Positions 8,225 through 15,727 of a stretch of DNA of 25,261 nucleotides are shown here, in pieces. The notes beneath the pieces are model-generated. The model was not told the DNA's origin, did not search any database, and was given only the letters and a program-made list of their open reading frames with translations. Numbering within the stretch: position 1 is the first letter of the stretch; each line of letters starts with the position of its first letter. Location of the stretch: contig DAISXU010000020.1 of assembly GCA_036825655.1 (NCBI GenBank), positions 1-25,261 of the forward strand. The letters are read 5' to 3'. The position numbers and the translations under genes are program-made. This DNA comes from JALQTD01 sp036825655. Its GTDB lineage: Bacteria > Bacteroidota > Bacteroidia > Flavobacteriales_D > Sanyastnellaceae.

Positions 8225-11200
8225 ATGGCCCGCCTGAAATTGATCATCGTGCTTTTTACTGCATTCATGTGGTGGGGCTCATTTGAGGCTTGGTGCCAAA
8301 CGGACACTGAGTTTTGGTTCGTGGCTCCAGAGGTGTGGGCTGGACACGGTGACGCACCCATCGTCCTTCGTTTTGCCACACTTGATGCAGCTGCAACGGT
8401 TACCGTGTCTCAACCTGCCAATGCGGCATTTCCAGTTCAAACACTCAACATCGCAGCCAATGGTTCTGCCACGCTGGATTTGACACCTTGGATGGGCATG
8501 GTGGAGAACAAACCCGTCAACACCATTCTTAGTTACGGCCTTCACATCACCTCAACAGCAGACATCACAGCTTACTATGAGGTCAACCACATCAACAACC
8601 CGGACATCTTTACGCTGAAGGGGAACGCAGCGCTTGGCACGGAATTCTACACTCCTTTTCAGACTTTCTTAAGCAACAACTACAACGAGTCCAAATCAGG
8701 TCTTGACTTGGTAGCCACAGAAGATGGTACCTCCATCACCATAACTCCAACTCAAGCGCTCGCGGGCTATCCAGCCGGCATCCCTTTCACCATCACCATA
8801 GACCAAGGGGAGACGTTTTCGCTTCGGGCTGCGAGCGTCGCTGCGGCAAACCACCCGGCGGGCACGCACATCACGAGTTCAGCTCCCATCGCCATCACGA
8901 TGAGCGACGACTCCATTGTTGGTTCTCCCTATGGTGGCACTTGTTTCGATTTGCTGGGCGACCAATTGATTCCCGTTTCGGTTGCAGGCACAGAATACAT
9001 CGCAATCAAAGGTCCTGCCCTGAACGGGCCGGACAAAGTGTTCATCCTTGCAACAGAGGATGGCACCGACGTTTTCATCAATGGCATCCAATTTAGCACG
9101 CTCAACGCCGGAGAGACATATACCCATTCGTTGCTCGCTGATGTGGCGTACTACACAACATCTGCGCCAGTGGTAGTTTTGCACCTCACCGGGGTCAGTT
9201 GTGAAGTGGCCGGCGCCATTCTGCCCCCCTTGATTTGCACAGGATCGGACGAAGTGGCCTTTGTTCGTTCCACCAATGCAGATTTCGCCTTGAATTTATT
9301 GGTGCAATCGGGTGCCGAAGCTGGATTTACATTCAACGGCAATCCGGCTTGGATCCCTGCCGCAAATTTCACTGCGGTTCCCGGTACGGGTGGAAGCTGG
9401 CTCTATTGCCAAATCACAGCGACTGGCTTTGTACCAAACCTACAATCTTCCCGCGTTGCAAATTCTCTGGGGCGATTCCACCTCGGAACCATTAACGGCT
9501 CCAGCAGCAGCTATGCGAGGTATGGCTATTTCAGCGATTTCAGGAAGTACTACCACCAGACCTTGGTCTCCGATGACGAGCTCTGTGCGGGTGAGTCTGT
9601 TACCCTCTCAGCCGAGGAAATTGTGGGGGCCACTTACGAGTGGACTGGACCAGGAATGTTCAATGCGAGCACCGCTGTCATTGAGTTGGGTCCCCTGACC
9701 CTCGACGATGCCGGAGACTACATCGTTTCAGGCTTCGCAGGCGAATGCCCGATTGAGCCTGACACGTTAACCTTGGTCATCGTTCCTGGCCCCGACGCCC
9801 CCCTTGTGGAGTATGCCGATATTTGGTGTCCAGGTTCTGAAATCACATTGACCGGGACAGGCTCTGGAGAAACCTGGACTTGGACTGGACCGTCGGGCAA
9901 CCTCGACGAGGATTCCAACACCCTGACCGTTGCCGAACCTGGAGTCTACTCCGCTACGAATCAAAATGGCAATTGCATTTCTATTCCAACGGAAGTTAAC
10001 TTGGAATTCTCTTCAGCTGAAGTTGTTCAAATAGCTGATAATCAAGTTCCTGTTTGCGAAGGAAGTGACTGGTACTTCACCTTGTCCAGCTTGGGCGAAG
10101 GCGACTGGGTTTGGACAGGGCCGAATGCCTTTGAATCGGCGGGGCCAGCGCTTGAGCTGAGTGCCGTTGCAAGTTCCGACAACGGTTGGTATGTGCTGGG
10201 TGGAGAATCAGGTGGCTGCGAGGTTCTTCCTGATTCGATTCAGCTGGTCGTCATTGAGCCGATTGCACTCGCGTTGACGGTGCCAGATTTGGCCTGTTCT
10301 TCAGAACTCATTGCCTTGCAAAGTGATGATCCATTCGGCGGAACTTGGGAAAGCGACTGTGGTGGGTGCATCGTTGGCAATGAATTCAGCGCGGAAAATG
10401 CGGGTGAAGGCGTTTGGACCGTGACCTACACATCTGCGAGCGTCTGCGAAGAATCAGAGACCGCTGAGTTGGAAGTGCTACCGACCCCATCTGCTGAGTT
10501 CAATTCTCCACTTGATGCCTGTTTAGGGCAAGGAGATGTGCCGATTTTGGCCCTCAATGGAGGCGGAACATGGAGTGCTGATTGCGGCGAATGCCTCAAT
10601 GAATTCGGGGTATTCAATACGGCAACGGCCGGGGAAGGAATCTGGAACGTGACCTATGCTTTAGACGGATTGTGCCCAAACAGTGAAACAGGAACCTTCG
10701 AAGTGACCCCCAATGCATCGAGTTCATTTACCAGCGTTCCGGTGGCCTGTGTGAATGCGAATCCGCTGGTGCTCCTTGCGGATGTAGCAGGTGGGACATG
10801 GACGTCATCCTGCGGCACTTGTTTGGAAGCAGATGGAACCTTTGCACCCGGGAACGCTGGCGTCGGGAGTGTCGAAGTCGCCTACACCATTCCTGGGGCC
10901 TGCGGCTCATCGACATCCAATGAAATCAACGTTCTGCCCCTACCCGATGCGGATTTCACCCTAAGTCCGTCAGATGGATGTGCACCGTTGTGGGTTGACC
11001 TTTCTGCATCTGGAGCCACGGGCAATGCCTCATGCTCTTGGGGCTTCACTGGCAATGGTGAAAACAGCACAGAGAGCTGGGCATGCGGTGAGGCCTCCCA
11101 TGTCTTCAACGCTCCTGGCTGCTATGACATCACCCACGCTGTGACGGACAACAACGGATGCACGCAAGTAGTGACCTTGGAGCAAGTGGTTTGCGTTTCG

Positions 11201-11743
11201 CCTTCCCCCTCCTCCAATTTCACCTACTCACCAGCCCAGCCAGAATGGGCTGATGAATCCGTGGACTTCAGCGCCACAGCGGGACCACTGCCCAACGTTT
11301 CATACAGTTGGTCCCTGGACGACGCATCCACCAGCAATGGACCGGAGTGGTCAGCAGCTCCGAGTGAATTCAACGATAGCCCCTGGTATGTTTGCCTTTC
11401 GGCACTTGATGACTTGGGATGCGAGAGCACCACTTGCACGAATGTGTCCTTGGCCTCAGGCATGTCCGCTTACGCACCCAATGCCTTTACACCCGATTCA
11501 GACGGAATGAACGACGCCTGGAGGGTGGTGCTCGGAGGAGACGTTGCAGAACTCGAATTGACTGTTTTTGACCGTTGGGGCGTGGTTACGTTTTACACCA
11601 CGGAACTCGCGCATTGGTGGGATGGTCGAGTGAGAGCCGGAACGCATTATGCGCCCAATGACGTGTACTTGTGGAGGGGAATCGTACGGGATTCTCAAGG
11701 CAACGCGCGGCGCATTTCAGGTCACGTCACGCTCATTCGCTGA
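8225..11743 (+). CDS. T9SS type B (CHU_C) protein with IgGFc-binding-like N-terminal domain
   Basis: 1172 residues from ATG 8225, with a signal peptide (hydrophobic residues 5-20, cleavage near WCQ-T). Residues about 25-440 match the IgGFc-binding-protein N-terminal domain of bacterial surface proteins (TDTEFWFVAPEVW start, YEVNHINNPDIF, DLVATEDGTSITITP, FILATEDGTDVFING). Three Ig-like domains follow, each with WTGP (W473, W553, W630). Three four-Cys repeats span residues 691-893, PKD-like domains lie at about 905-1075, and a CHU_C sorting domain at about 1080-1172 (YAPNAFTPDSDGMNDAW, VFDRWGVVTF, ending HVTLIR). Its C-terminal domain resembles that of the gene just upstream. The 3' end overlaps the convergent cupin gene by 27 nt. 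Despite the domain name, binding to IgG Fc is not implied in an environmental bacterium; adhesion is the likely role. Confidence 0.92.
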   Translation: MARLKLIIVLFTAFMWWGSFEAWCQTDTEFWFVAPEVWAGHGDAPIVLRFATLDAAATVTVSQPANAAFPVQTLNIAANGSATLDLTPWMGMVENKPVNTILSYGLHITSTADITAYYEVNHINNPDIFTLKGNAALGTEFYTPFQTFLSNNYNESKSGLDLVATEDGTSITITPTQALAGYPAGIPFTITIDQGETFSLRAASVAAANHPAGTHITSSAPIAITMSDDSIVGSPYGGTCFDLLGDQLIPVSVAGTEYIAIKGPALNGPDKVFILATEDGTDVFINGIQFSTLNAGETYTHSLLADVAYYTTSAPVVVLHLTGVSCEVAGAILPPLICTGSDEVAFVRSTNADFALNLLVQSGAEAGFTFNGNPAWIPAANFTAVPGTGGSWLYCQITATGFVPNLQSSRVANSLGRFHLGTINGSSSSYARYGYFSDFRKYYHQTLVSDDELCAGESVTLSAEEIVGATYEWTGPGMFNASTAVIELGPLTLDDAGDYIVSGFAGECPIEPDTLTLVIVPGPDAPLVEYADIWCPGSEITLTGTGSGETWTWTGPSGNLDEDSNTLTVAEPGVYSATNQNGNCISIPTEVNLEFSSAEVVQIADNQVPVCEGSDWYFTLSSLGEGDWVWTGPNAFESAGPALELSAVASSDNGWYVLGGESGGCEVLPDSIQLVVIEPIALALTVPDLACSSELIALQSDDPFGGTWESDCGGCIVGNEFSAENAGEGVWTVTYTSASVCEESETAELEVLPTPSAEFNSPLDACLGQGDVPILALNGGGTWSADCGECLNEFGVFNTATAGEGIWNVTYALDGLCPNSETGTFEVTPNASSSFTSVPVACVNANPLVLLADVAGGTWTSSCGTCLEADGTFAPGNAGVGSVEVAYTIPGACGSSTSNEINVLPLPDADFTLSPSDGCAPLWVDLSASGATGNASCSWGFTGNGENSTESWACGEASHVFNAPGCYDITHAVTDNNGCTQVVTLEQVVCVSPSPSSNFTYSPAQPEWADESVDFSATAGPLPNVSYSWSLDDASTSNGPEWSAAPSEFNDSPWYVCLSALDDLGCESTTCTNVSLASGMSAYAPNAFTPDSDGMNDAWRVVLGGDVAELELTVFDRWGVVTFYTTELAHWWDGRVRAGTHYAPNDVYLWRGIVRDSQGNARRISGHVTLIR
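10295..10903 (+). repeat. Three tandem ~76-residue four-cysteine (G-x-W...CxxC) modules
   Basis: The same pattern as in the minus-strand cargo gene. First Cys are residues 691, 766 and 842; Trp are 708, 783 and 859; CxxC pairs are 712/715, 787/790 and 863/866; closing Cys are 741, 817 and 893. The gap from CxxC to closing Cys is 25-26 residues. Units carry GGTW and an acidic or small residue before CGxC. Confidence 0.85.
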
Positions 11744-12034
11744 GGAACCGCCGTAAAGTAGAACAAGTTCCATGCCGCTGTCCGTCTCCATCCAATGATC
11801 AGTTTGTGGCGGAATGCTGCATGAATCGCCTGTTCGAACCAAGACTCGCCGATCACCGAAAATGATGGCACCTTCCCCTTTCAATACCCGAACATGCTCC
11901 CACCGGTCATGCTGGTGTGAACGGCCATTTCGCTCAAAACCGAGTCGCTCCACAACGGGTTCGCCTCCGATTGCGGCCAGCACCTCAATCCATCCAAAGG
12001 AAGTCAACTTGCGGTTCAGGTGTGCCTGATTCAT
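11717..12034 (-). CDS. Small cupin-domain protein
   Basis: 105 residues from ATG 12034, a single cupin domain of normal length. Cupin motif 1 is visible as H40-x-H42-x3-E46 followed by a Gly-rich turn (LKGEG). Motif 2 is GDSCSIPPQTDH with H80. These residues would hold one metal ion, but the substrate cannot be read from the sequence. Similar small cupins include mannose-6-phosphate-isomerase-like and ectoine-synthase-like proteins, and many are of unknown role. It is transcribed divergently from the lipoprotein-redoxin pair across a 28-bp gap, and its 3' end overlaps the convergent cargo gene by 27 nt. It appears to be cytoplasmic, with no signal peptide. Confidence 0.85.
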   Translation of the reverse strand: MNQAHLNRKLTSFGWIEVLAAIGGEPVVERLGFERNGRSHQHDRWEHVRVLKGEGAIIFGDRRVLVRTGDSCSIPPQTDHWMETDSGMELVLLYGGSSANERDVT

Positions 12035-12038
12035 TTGA

Positions 12039-12047
12039 CTAAATTAG
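12039..12047. promoter_or_regulatory. Shared palindromic -7 elements for divergent cupin and lipoprotein genes
   Basis: The 9-mer CTAAATTAG reads TAATTTAG on the minus strand (12046-12039) and TAAATTAG on the plus strand (12040-12047). Each is one mismatch from TAnnTTTG. On the minus strand it is followed by 4 nt and the cupin ATG; on the plus strand by 15 nt and the lipoprotein ATG. No good -33 TTG is visible on either side. The two promoters would compete for the same DNA. Confidence 0.35.
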
Positions 12048-12062
12048 CTCAAAACTGAGTGG

Positions 12063-12572
12063 ATGAAAATTCCAAAAGCATGGTGTTTCTTGTGGATGGG
12101 TCTCTGGTGTTGCGCCCCCACTGAAAAGGAAGTTTCCGATGAGCCACCCGGGCGAGGATTCGAAATCGAGGCCCGTATGGAGCCTCTTTTATCAGGTGGA
12201 AATCAATTGATCATTGACCTCATTCCTGACGCCGGTAACTTCGTAGTTTCGCCCCTCTCCCAAGACGATTTCTACGGGCGTGTTCAACTGGAGTTCGATA
12301 CCATCGTGCTCGCCTCGGATCAACATTGGACCGAATTGCCTCCATCGAGGGCCTCGTGGGATGAGTTTTCCGAGAGCCTAGTGCGATTCGTGCAAACACC
12401 AACCCGATTTTCTGTTCCTCTCAACGCCGCATTTGCGCAGGATTTTACTTCTGAAGCCAAGGTGTTTTTTGTGATTGAACCACAGTGCATTCCCTACGTC
12501 AGCACGTTAACCGTGAAACAGGTTGGTGGGACAATGTCTGCGCAGGTCACTTCCATTGAACCAGCAATTTGA
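12063..12572 (+). CDS. Putative lipoprotein or secreted protein of unknown function
   Basis: 169 residues from ATG 12063. The N-terminus is a short signal sequence (MKIPK, then hydrophobic to LWCC) with Cys at 16/17 in a weak lipobox-like context, so it may be a lipoprotein. The mature part looks like a beta-rich domain and has one further Cys (EPQCIPY). I do not recognise the family. The next gene, a redoxin, begins 1 nt after the stop, so the two are co-transcribed and probably translationally coupled. A role with the redoxin in envelope thiol chemistry is possible, but that is only inference from context. Confidence 0.7.
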   Translation: MKIPKAWCFLWMGLWCCAPTEKEVSDEPPGRGFEIEARMEPLLSGGNQLIIDLIPDAGNFVVSPLSQDDFYGRVQLEFDTIVLASDQHWTELPPSRASWDEFSESLVRFVQTPTRFSVPLNAAFAQDFTSEAKVFFVIEPQCIPYVSTLTVKQVGGTMSAQVTSIEPAI

Positions 12573-12573
12573 T

Positions 12574-13134
12574 ATGGCAGCAACTTCAACCACTTTCATT
12601 CCTCTAGGGTTCAATGCACCCGAATTCGCCTTGAATGACACCCGCACAGGCGCTTTGATTCAATCATCCGACTATTTCGGTAAAGGTCCAACCGTGGTCG
12701 CTTTCCTGTGCAACCACTGCCCCTTTGTCATCCATGTGCTTCCTGATTTTGTCCTTTTTGCAAAGGAAATGCAAAGCTTAGGGGTGCATGTATTGGCCAT
12801 CTCCAGCAATGATGCCAACGCCTATCCCCAAGATGGACCTGATGAAATGGGGAAAGTGGCACGGCAGTTGGATTTTTCATTTCCCTACTTGTTCGATGAA
12901 GACCAATCCCTCGCGCGGGCTTTTGACGCGGCTTGCACTCCGGACTTCAGTGTGTTTAACGCGGACAATCAATGTGTTTACCGAGGTCAATTCGATGGAG
13001 CTCGCCCCGGAAATGATATACCAGTTACTGGTGAAACGCTGCGAATGGTGATTTCCAAGGTTCTTCTTGGCCATTCGTTGAAGGAGATTGCTCAACCCCC
13101 TTCGATTGGATGTTCCATCAAATGGAGGGCATAG
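12574..13134 (+). CDS. Thioredoxin-fold redoxin (AhpC/TSA-like, CNHC active site)
   Basis: 186 residues from ATG 12574; an upstream in-frame GTG at 12523 is rejected because it lies inside the preceding gene and adds nothing conserved. The fold follows AhpC/TSA-like redoxins: GFNAPEFAL at the N-terminus, then a CNHCPFV active site with Cys46 and Cys49, then SSNDANAYP and a C-terminal PSIGCSIKW motif that is typical of this subfamily. No signal peptide is seen, so it is probably cytoplasmic. Members are annotated as thiol peroxidase or thioredoxin-like proteins, and the physiological substrate is generally unknown. It directly follows the putative lipoprotein gene (1-nt gap) and converges on the TIGR03643-like gene. 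Confidence 0.9.
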   Translation: MAATSTTFIPLGFNAPEFALNDTRTGALIQSSDYFGKGPTVVAFLCNHCPFVIHVLPDFVLFAKEMQSLGVHVLAISSNDANAYPQDGPDEMGKVARQLDFSFPYLFDEDQSLARAFDAACTPDFSVFNADNQCVYRGQFDGARPGNDIPVTGETLRMVISKVLLGHSLKEIAQPPSIGCSIKWRA

Positions 13135-13174
13135 ATCGGACGTAGACCAGGGATAGCTGCTGGCAAGCAACCCT

Positions 13175-13202
13175 TGCCTCGGCACTGAACGTGCTTCAGG
13201 CA
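13175..13202. terminator. Weak stem-loop between convergent genes
   Basis: TGCCT (13175-13179) pairs with AGGCA (13198-13202), and GCAC (13182-13185) pairs with GTGC (13191-13194) around a TGAAC loop. There is no U-tract on either side, and the stem overlaps the stop codon of the minus-strand gene. It could help end transcription from both sides, but the evidence is thin. Confidence 0.2.
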
Positions 13203-13450
13203 CTGCGTTGATTGGGGCTTCTAAACCGTGGCTTGGCCTCGGTATGATGCCTGGCGTGTTTCATGGACCTCCCCTTGACCCGTTTCCGCCACATTTCAAA
13301 GGAACTTCGCTTCATAAACTTCCGCATCACTGCCCTGACCTCGTTTTCAGACAAACCGAATTGAGCAAAAATGGCATCGAACGGAGTTCTGTCCTCCCAA
13401 GCCATTTCAATGATGCGGTCCACATCATCCCCCTTCAGGCCATTCAACAT
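13196..13450 (-). CDS. DUF2805/TIGR03643-family small protein
   Basis: About 84 residues from ATG 13450. The core DRIIEMAWEDRTPFDAI, FGLSENEV and MRKFMKRSSFEMWRKRV is the signature of the TIGR03643/DUF2805 family, which resembles a helix-turn-helix protein but has no assigned function. The frame stays open upstream to a TTG at 13552, with another ATG at 13468. The ATG at 13450 gives the usual family length and starts just before the conserved region. The C-terminus is basic (RSMKHARHH), in line with nucleic-acid binding, though that is inference. It diverges from the sterol-desaturase-like gene. Confidence 0.85.
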   Translation of the reverse strand: MLNGLKGDDVDRIIEMAWEDRTPFDAIFAQFGLSENEVRAVMRKFMKRSSFEMWRKRVKGRSMKHARHHTEAKPRFRSPNQRSA

Positions 13451-13572
13451 TTTTACAGTGGCACGCATCGCACAGATTAAACAATCCACTCCACGCTCCT
13501 GTTCAATGGCTTCAATTCTTTTGGACGCAACTCCTTCCCTGCCTAAATTCAAAACTTAAATCTCAAATCCCG

Positions 13573-14691
13573 ATGAGCCTCGTTCTTCCCTCTGCCTTGC
13601 TTCTGATTCTTGTTGCGGCAGAGGCGTTCATTTTGAGTTGGCATCAGAAAAAGTCTATTCCGTGGCGGCAGTTGGTGTTCAATATGAATTCGGGCCATGT
13701 GATTTTGTGGATGTTCCGGGGATTGGAAGTGGCAGCATTTCATTTTGTTTTTGAGCGATTTTCGTTGAACCTCGTCGCCAACTGGAAATATGGGATGCTC
13801 TTCGCGTTGGCATTCATTGCTTGGGACTTTTGCTTCTATTGGTTGCACCGACTGCACCACCACATCGGCATTTTGTGGGCCGTTCACGTAATCCACCACG
13901 AAGGGGAGCACTTCAGCCTGTCTTTGGGCATCCGCAACAGCTGGTACAGTTCCCTTACTTCCATTCCCTTCTTCTTGATCCTTGCTCTTGTCGGTATACC
14001 AACAGAGGTTTTCGTTGCTGTTGGCGCCATTCATTATTTTGTCCAATTTTACAACCACAACGCGCTCGTCAACCGGTCTGGCTTGCTCGAATCGTTCATG
14101 ATCACTCCTTCACATCACCGCGTTCATCATGGGAAAAACGCCCCTTATGTGGATCGAAATTTTGGAGGAACGCTGCTGATTTGGGACAAGTTATTCGGGA
14201 CATTCCAGGCTGAATTGGATGACTGCCCCATTCAATTTGGGACTCACGATCACGTCGCTACAAACGACATCATCGCAGCAAACAACTTGCCCTGGCTCAA
14301 GCTCCTCGGCATCCAACTGCCTGTCATTCCCCCCGTCTATCGAACCTTAAAGCCTGCGATGATCTGGAGCTCCGGAGTCCTCTCCTTTGTCCTGTTTCTG
14401 ATGTACCTTCACGCAGAGATTCATTGGCCTCCTTTGGATCGCAATGTCCTATTTGCTTACGGCATTGGATCGGTGATTGCAGTCGGTGGTTTGTCAGAAG
14501 GGCGCAAATGGGGTCAATGGAGTTGGACGGCCGTTCAGGCCATGGCCATCATCGCTTGTGCCATGCTCGAGTCCTGGCAATCCCCCTTCCTTATGATTTG
14601 GATTGGGATTTCATTTTTGCATTCCATTGGAACATGGAGGAAGGCCATGTGGGCCAAGGTTCCGACAATTGCTCCTTCAGTTGCGCGTTAG
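13573..14691 (+). CDS. Sterol desaturase / fatty acid hydroxylase family membrane enzyme
   Basis: 372 residues from ATG 13573. Multiple membrane segments are visible (about residues 3-21, 73-90, 125-155 and 255-345). The His cluster that binds two irons is present: HRLHH (92-96), HVIHH with H113 (105-113), NH (161-162) and HHRVHH (181-186). The family uses O2 to hydroxylate or desaturate lipid chains or sterols, and relatives include alkylglycerol monooxygenase. The C-terminal third (after about 250) carries extra membrane helices. Substrate is unknown. Its last 101 nt overlap the 3' end of the convergent sulfotransferase gene. Confidence 0.88.
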   Translation: MSLVLPSALLLILVAAEAFILSWHQKKSIPWRQLVFNMNSGHVILWMFRGLEVAAFHFVFERFSLNLVANWKYGMLFALAFIAWDFCFYWLHRLHHHIGILWAVHVIHHEGEHFSLSLGIRNSWYSSLTSIPFFLILALVGIPTEVFVAVGAIHYFVQFYNHNALVNRSGLLESFMITPSHHRVHHGKNAPYVDRNFGGTLLIWDKLFGTFQAELDDCPIQFGTHDHVATNDIIAANNLPWLKLLGIQLPVIPPVYRTLKPAMIWSSGVLSFVLFLMYLHAEIHWPPLDRNVLFAYGIGSVIAVGGLSEGRKWGQWSWTAVQAMAIIACAMLESWQSPFLMIWIGISFLHSIGTWRKAMWAKVPTIAPSVAR

Positions 14692-15727
14692 ACCAAGGCG
14701 TGTACTGGGCAGGTGAGCGATGCCTTGTGCTTGCCTCATTCAGCGTGGCAGATGCCGATCCCTCTACACTAAAGTGAAGGAATAGATTCTCAAGCACTCC
14801 AGCGCGATCCCGGATCAAATCTTCAAATCTGACAACGACACAAGGCAACACGGGACACTCCACCAAGTTCATTTGAAGGTGGTGGCGCCAATCTTCCAAC
14901 AACCGATGCACCTCATTGCGCTCTTCACCTGAAAGCGGCACATCGGTGGCAAGCAATAACAACTGCTTGAACAACGCCTCCGTGGACGGAAACACCTGCA
15001 AAGGATCGCGATCAATGACCACGGTCTGCGCATCTGGGAATTCTTCAGCCAACGCTCTAAGCTTGGGAATCATCAAGGGGTTCTTTGAAACAAACCGGAT
15101 TTCCTCCGCATGATGCAATCCGTGTAGGTGCCGCTGCACCAATCGCCGGTAGCGCTTCATGATCCTTTTCTGACGCGCTTTGGGCACCGCTTGATCCAAG
15201 CGCAACAACGAGCGAAATACAGGCGATTCAGGGAAGAAAAAACTGAGGTAAGCTGAGGAAAAGCTCCACATCAAAGCTAGATCGTCCTCTTCTACTTGGG
15301 CCATTCCCGTGCGATGAATGGCATCCAAATCAGCCAACAGTGCATCCGTCCAGCGTGCCCAACGCCTCCGAGCAGCATCCGATGCCATACACCAAAACCA
15401 ACGGCCCAGTCGTTTCTGCAGAATTGACGGGGCCAAAAGGGACTCCCAAAGGGCCATGGCAGTGATGCCTCCATTCCCTTCCACGAGTCCATGAAGCAGG
15501 TTGGTGGTTCCAGTACGAGGAAGCGAGACCACAAATACAGGCCTCATCACAAGCCGCTTTCGAAAGTTTGGGAAGAACACCCAATCGAGCAGAAGGCACG
15601 CATTGTTTACAGCACATAAGAAGCCAAAGAATGGCACCAACCAGGCGGTTTGAACAAATCGATGCCAGCGCCACGCACGCATGCTATCGCGCTTGAGAGA
15701 AAACCAATGGCGCAGCATACTAGCCAT
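14591..15727 (-). CDS. Sulfotransferase family protein (PAPS-dependent)
   Basis: 378 residues from ATG 15727, which overlaps the stop of the upstream KAS III gene within ATGGCTAG (8 nt); an upstream TTG-type extension to 15820 is not needed. The 5'-phosphosulfate loop SLPRTGTT is at about residues 68-75, FVSKNP at about 212-217, and an RDPLQVFPS 3'-phosphate-binding motif at about 240-248. A hydrophobic stretch (LVPFFGFLCA onward, about 30-50) suggests membrane association. The expected reaction is transfer of a sulfuryl group from PAPS to a hydroxyl (or amine) of a small molecule or lipid. It is the last gene of a five-gene operon. The last 33 codons overlap the convergent desaturase gene. 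Confidence 0.88.
   Translation of the reverse strand: MASMLRHWFSLKRDSMRAWRWHRFVQTAWLVPFFGFLCAVNNACLLLDWVFFPNFRKRLVMRPVFVVSLPRTGTTNLLHGLVEGNGGITAMALWESLLAPSILQKRLGRWFWCMASDAARRRWARWTDALLADLDAIHRTGMAQVEEDDLALMWSFSSAYLSFFFPESPVFRSLLRLDQAVPKARQKRIMKRYRRLVQRHLHGLHHAEEIRFVSKNPLMIPKLRALAEEFPDAQTVVIDRDPLQVFPSTEALFKQLLLLATDVPLSGEERNEVHRLLEDWRHHLQMNLVECPVLPCVVVRFEDLIRDRAGVLENLFLHFSVEGSASATLNEASTRHRSPAQYTPWSNAQLKEQLSEPWPTWPSSMFQWNAKMKSQSKS

Noticed and set aside
8225..9540. Literal IgG Fc-binding function for the cargo protein
   Set aside because: The domain name comes from a vertebrate mucus protein; in bacteria the domain is widespread and does not imply antibody binding.
13451..13552. N-terminal extension of the TIGR03643-like gene to a TTG at 13552
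   Set aside because: It precedes the conserved domain, has no family counterpart I recognise and lies over a possible -7 element (TAAGTTTT, 13558-13551).
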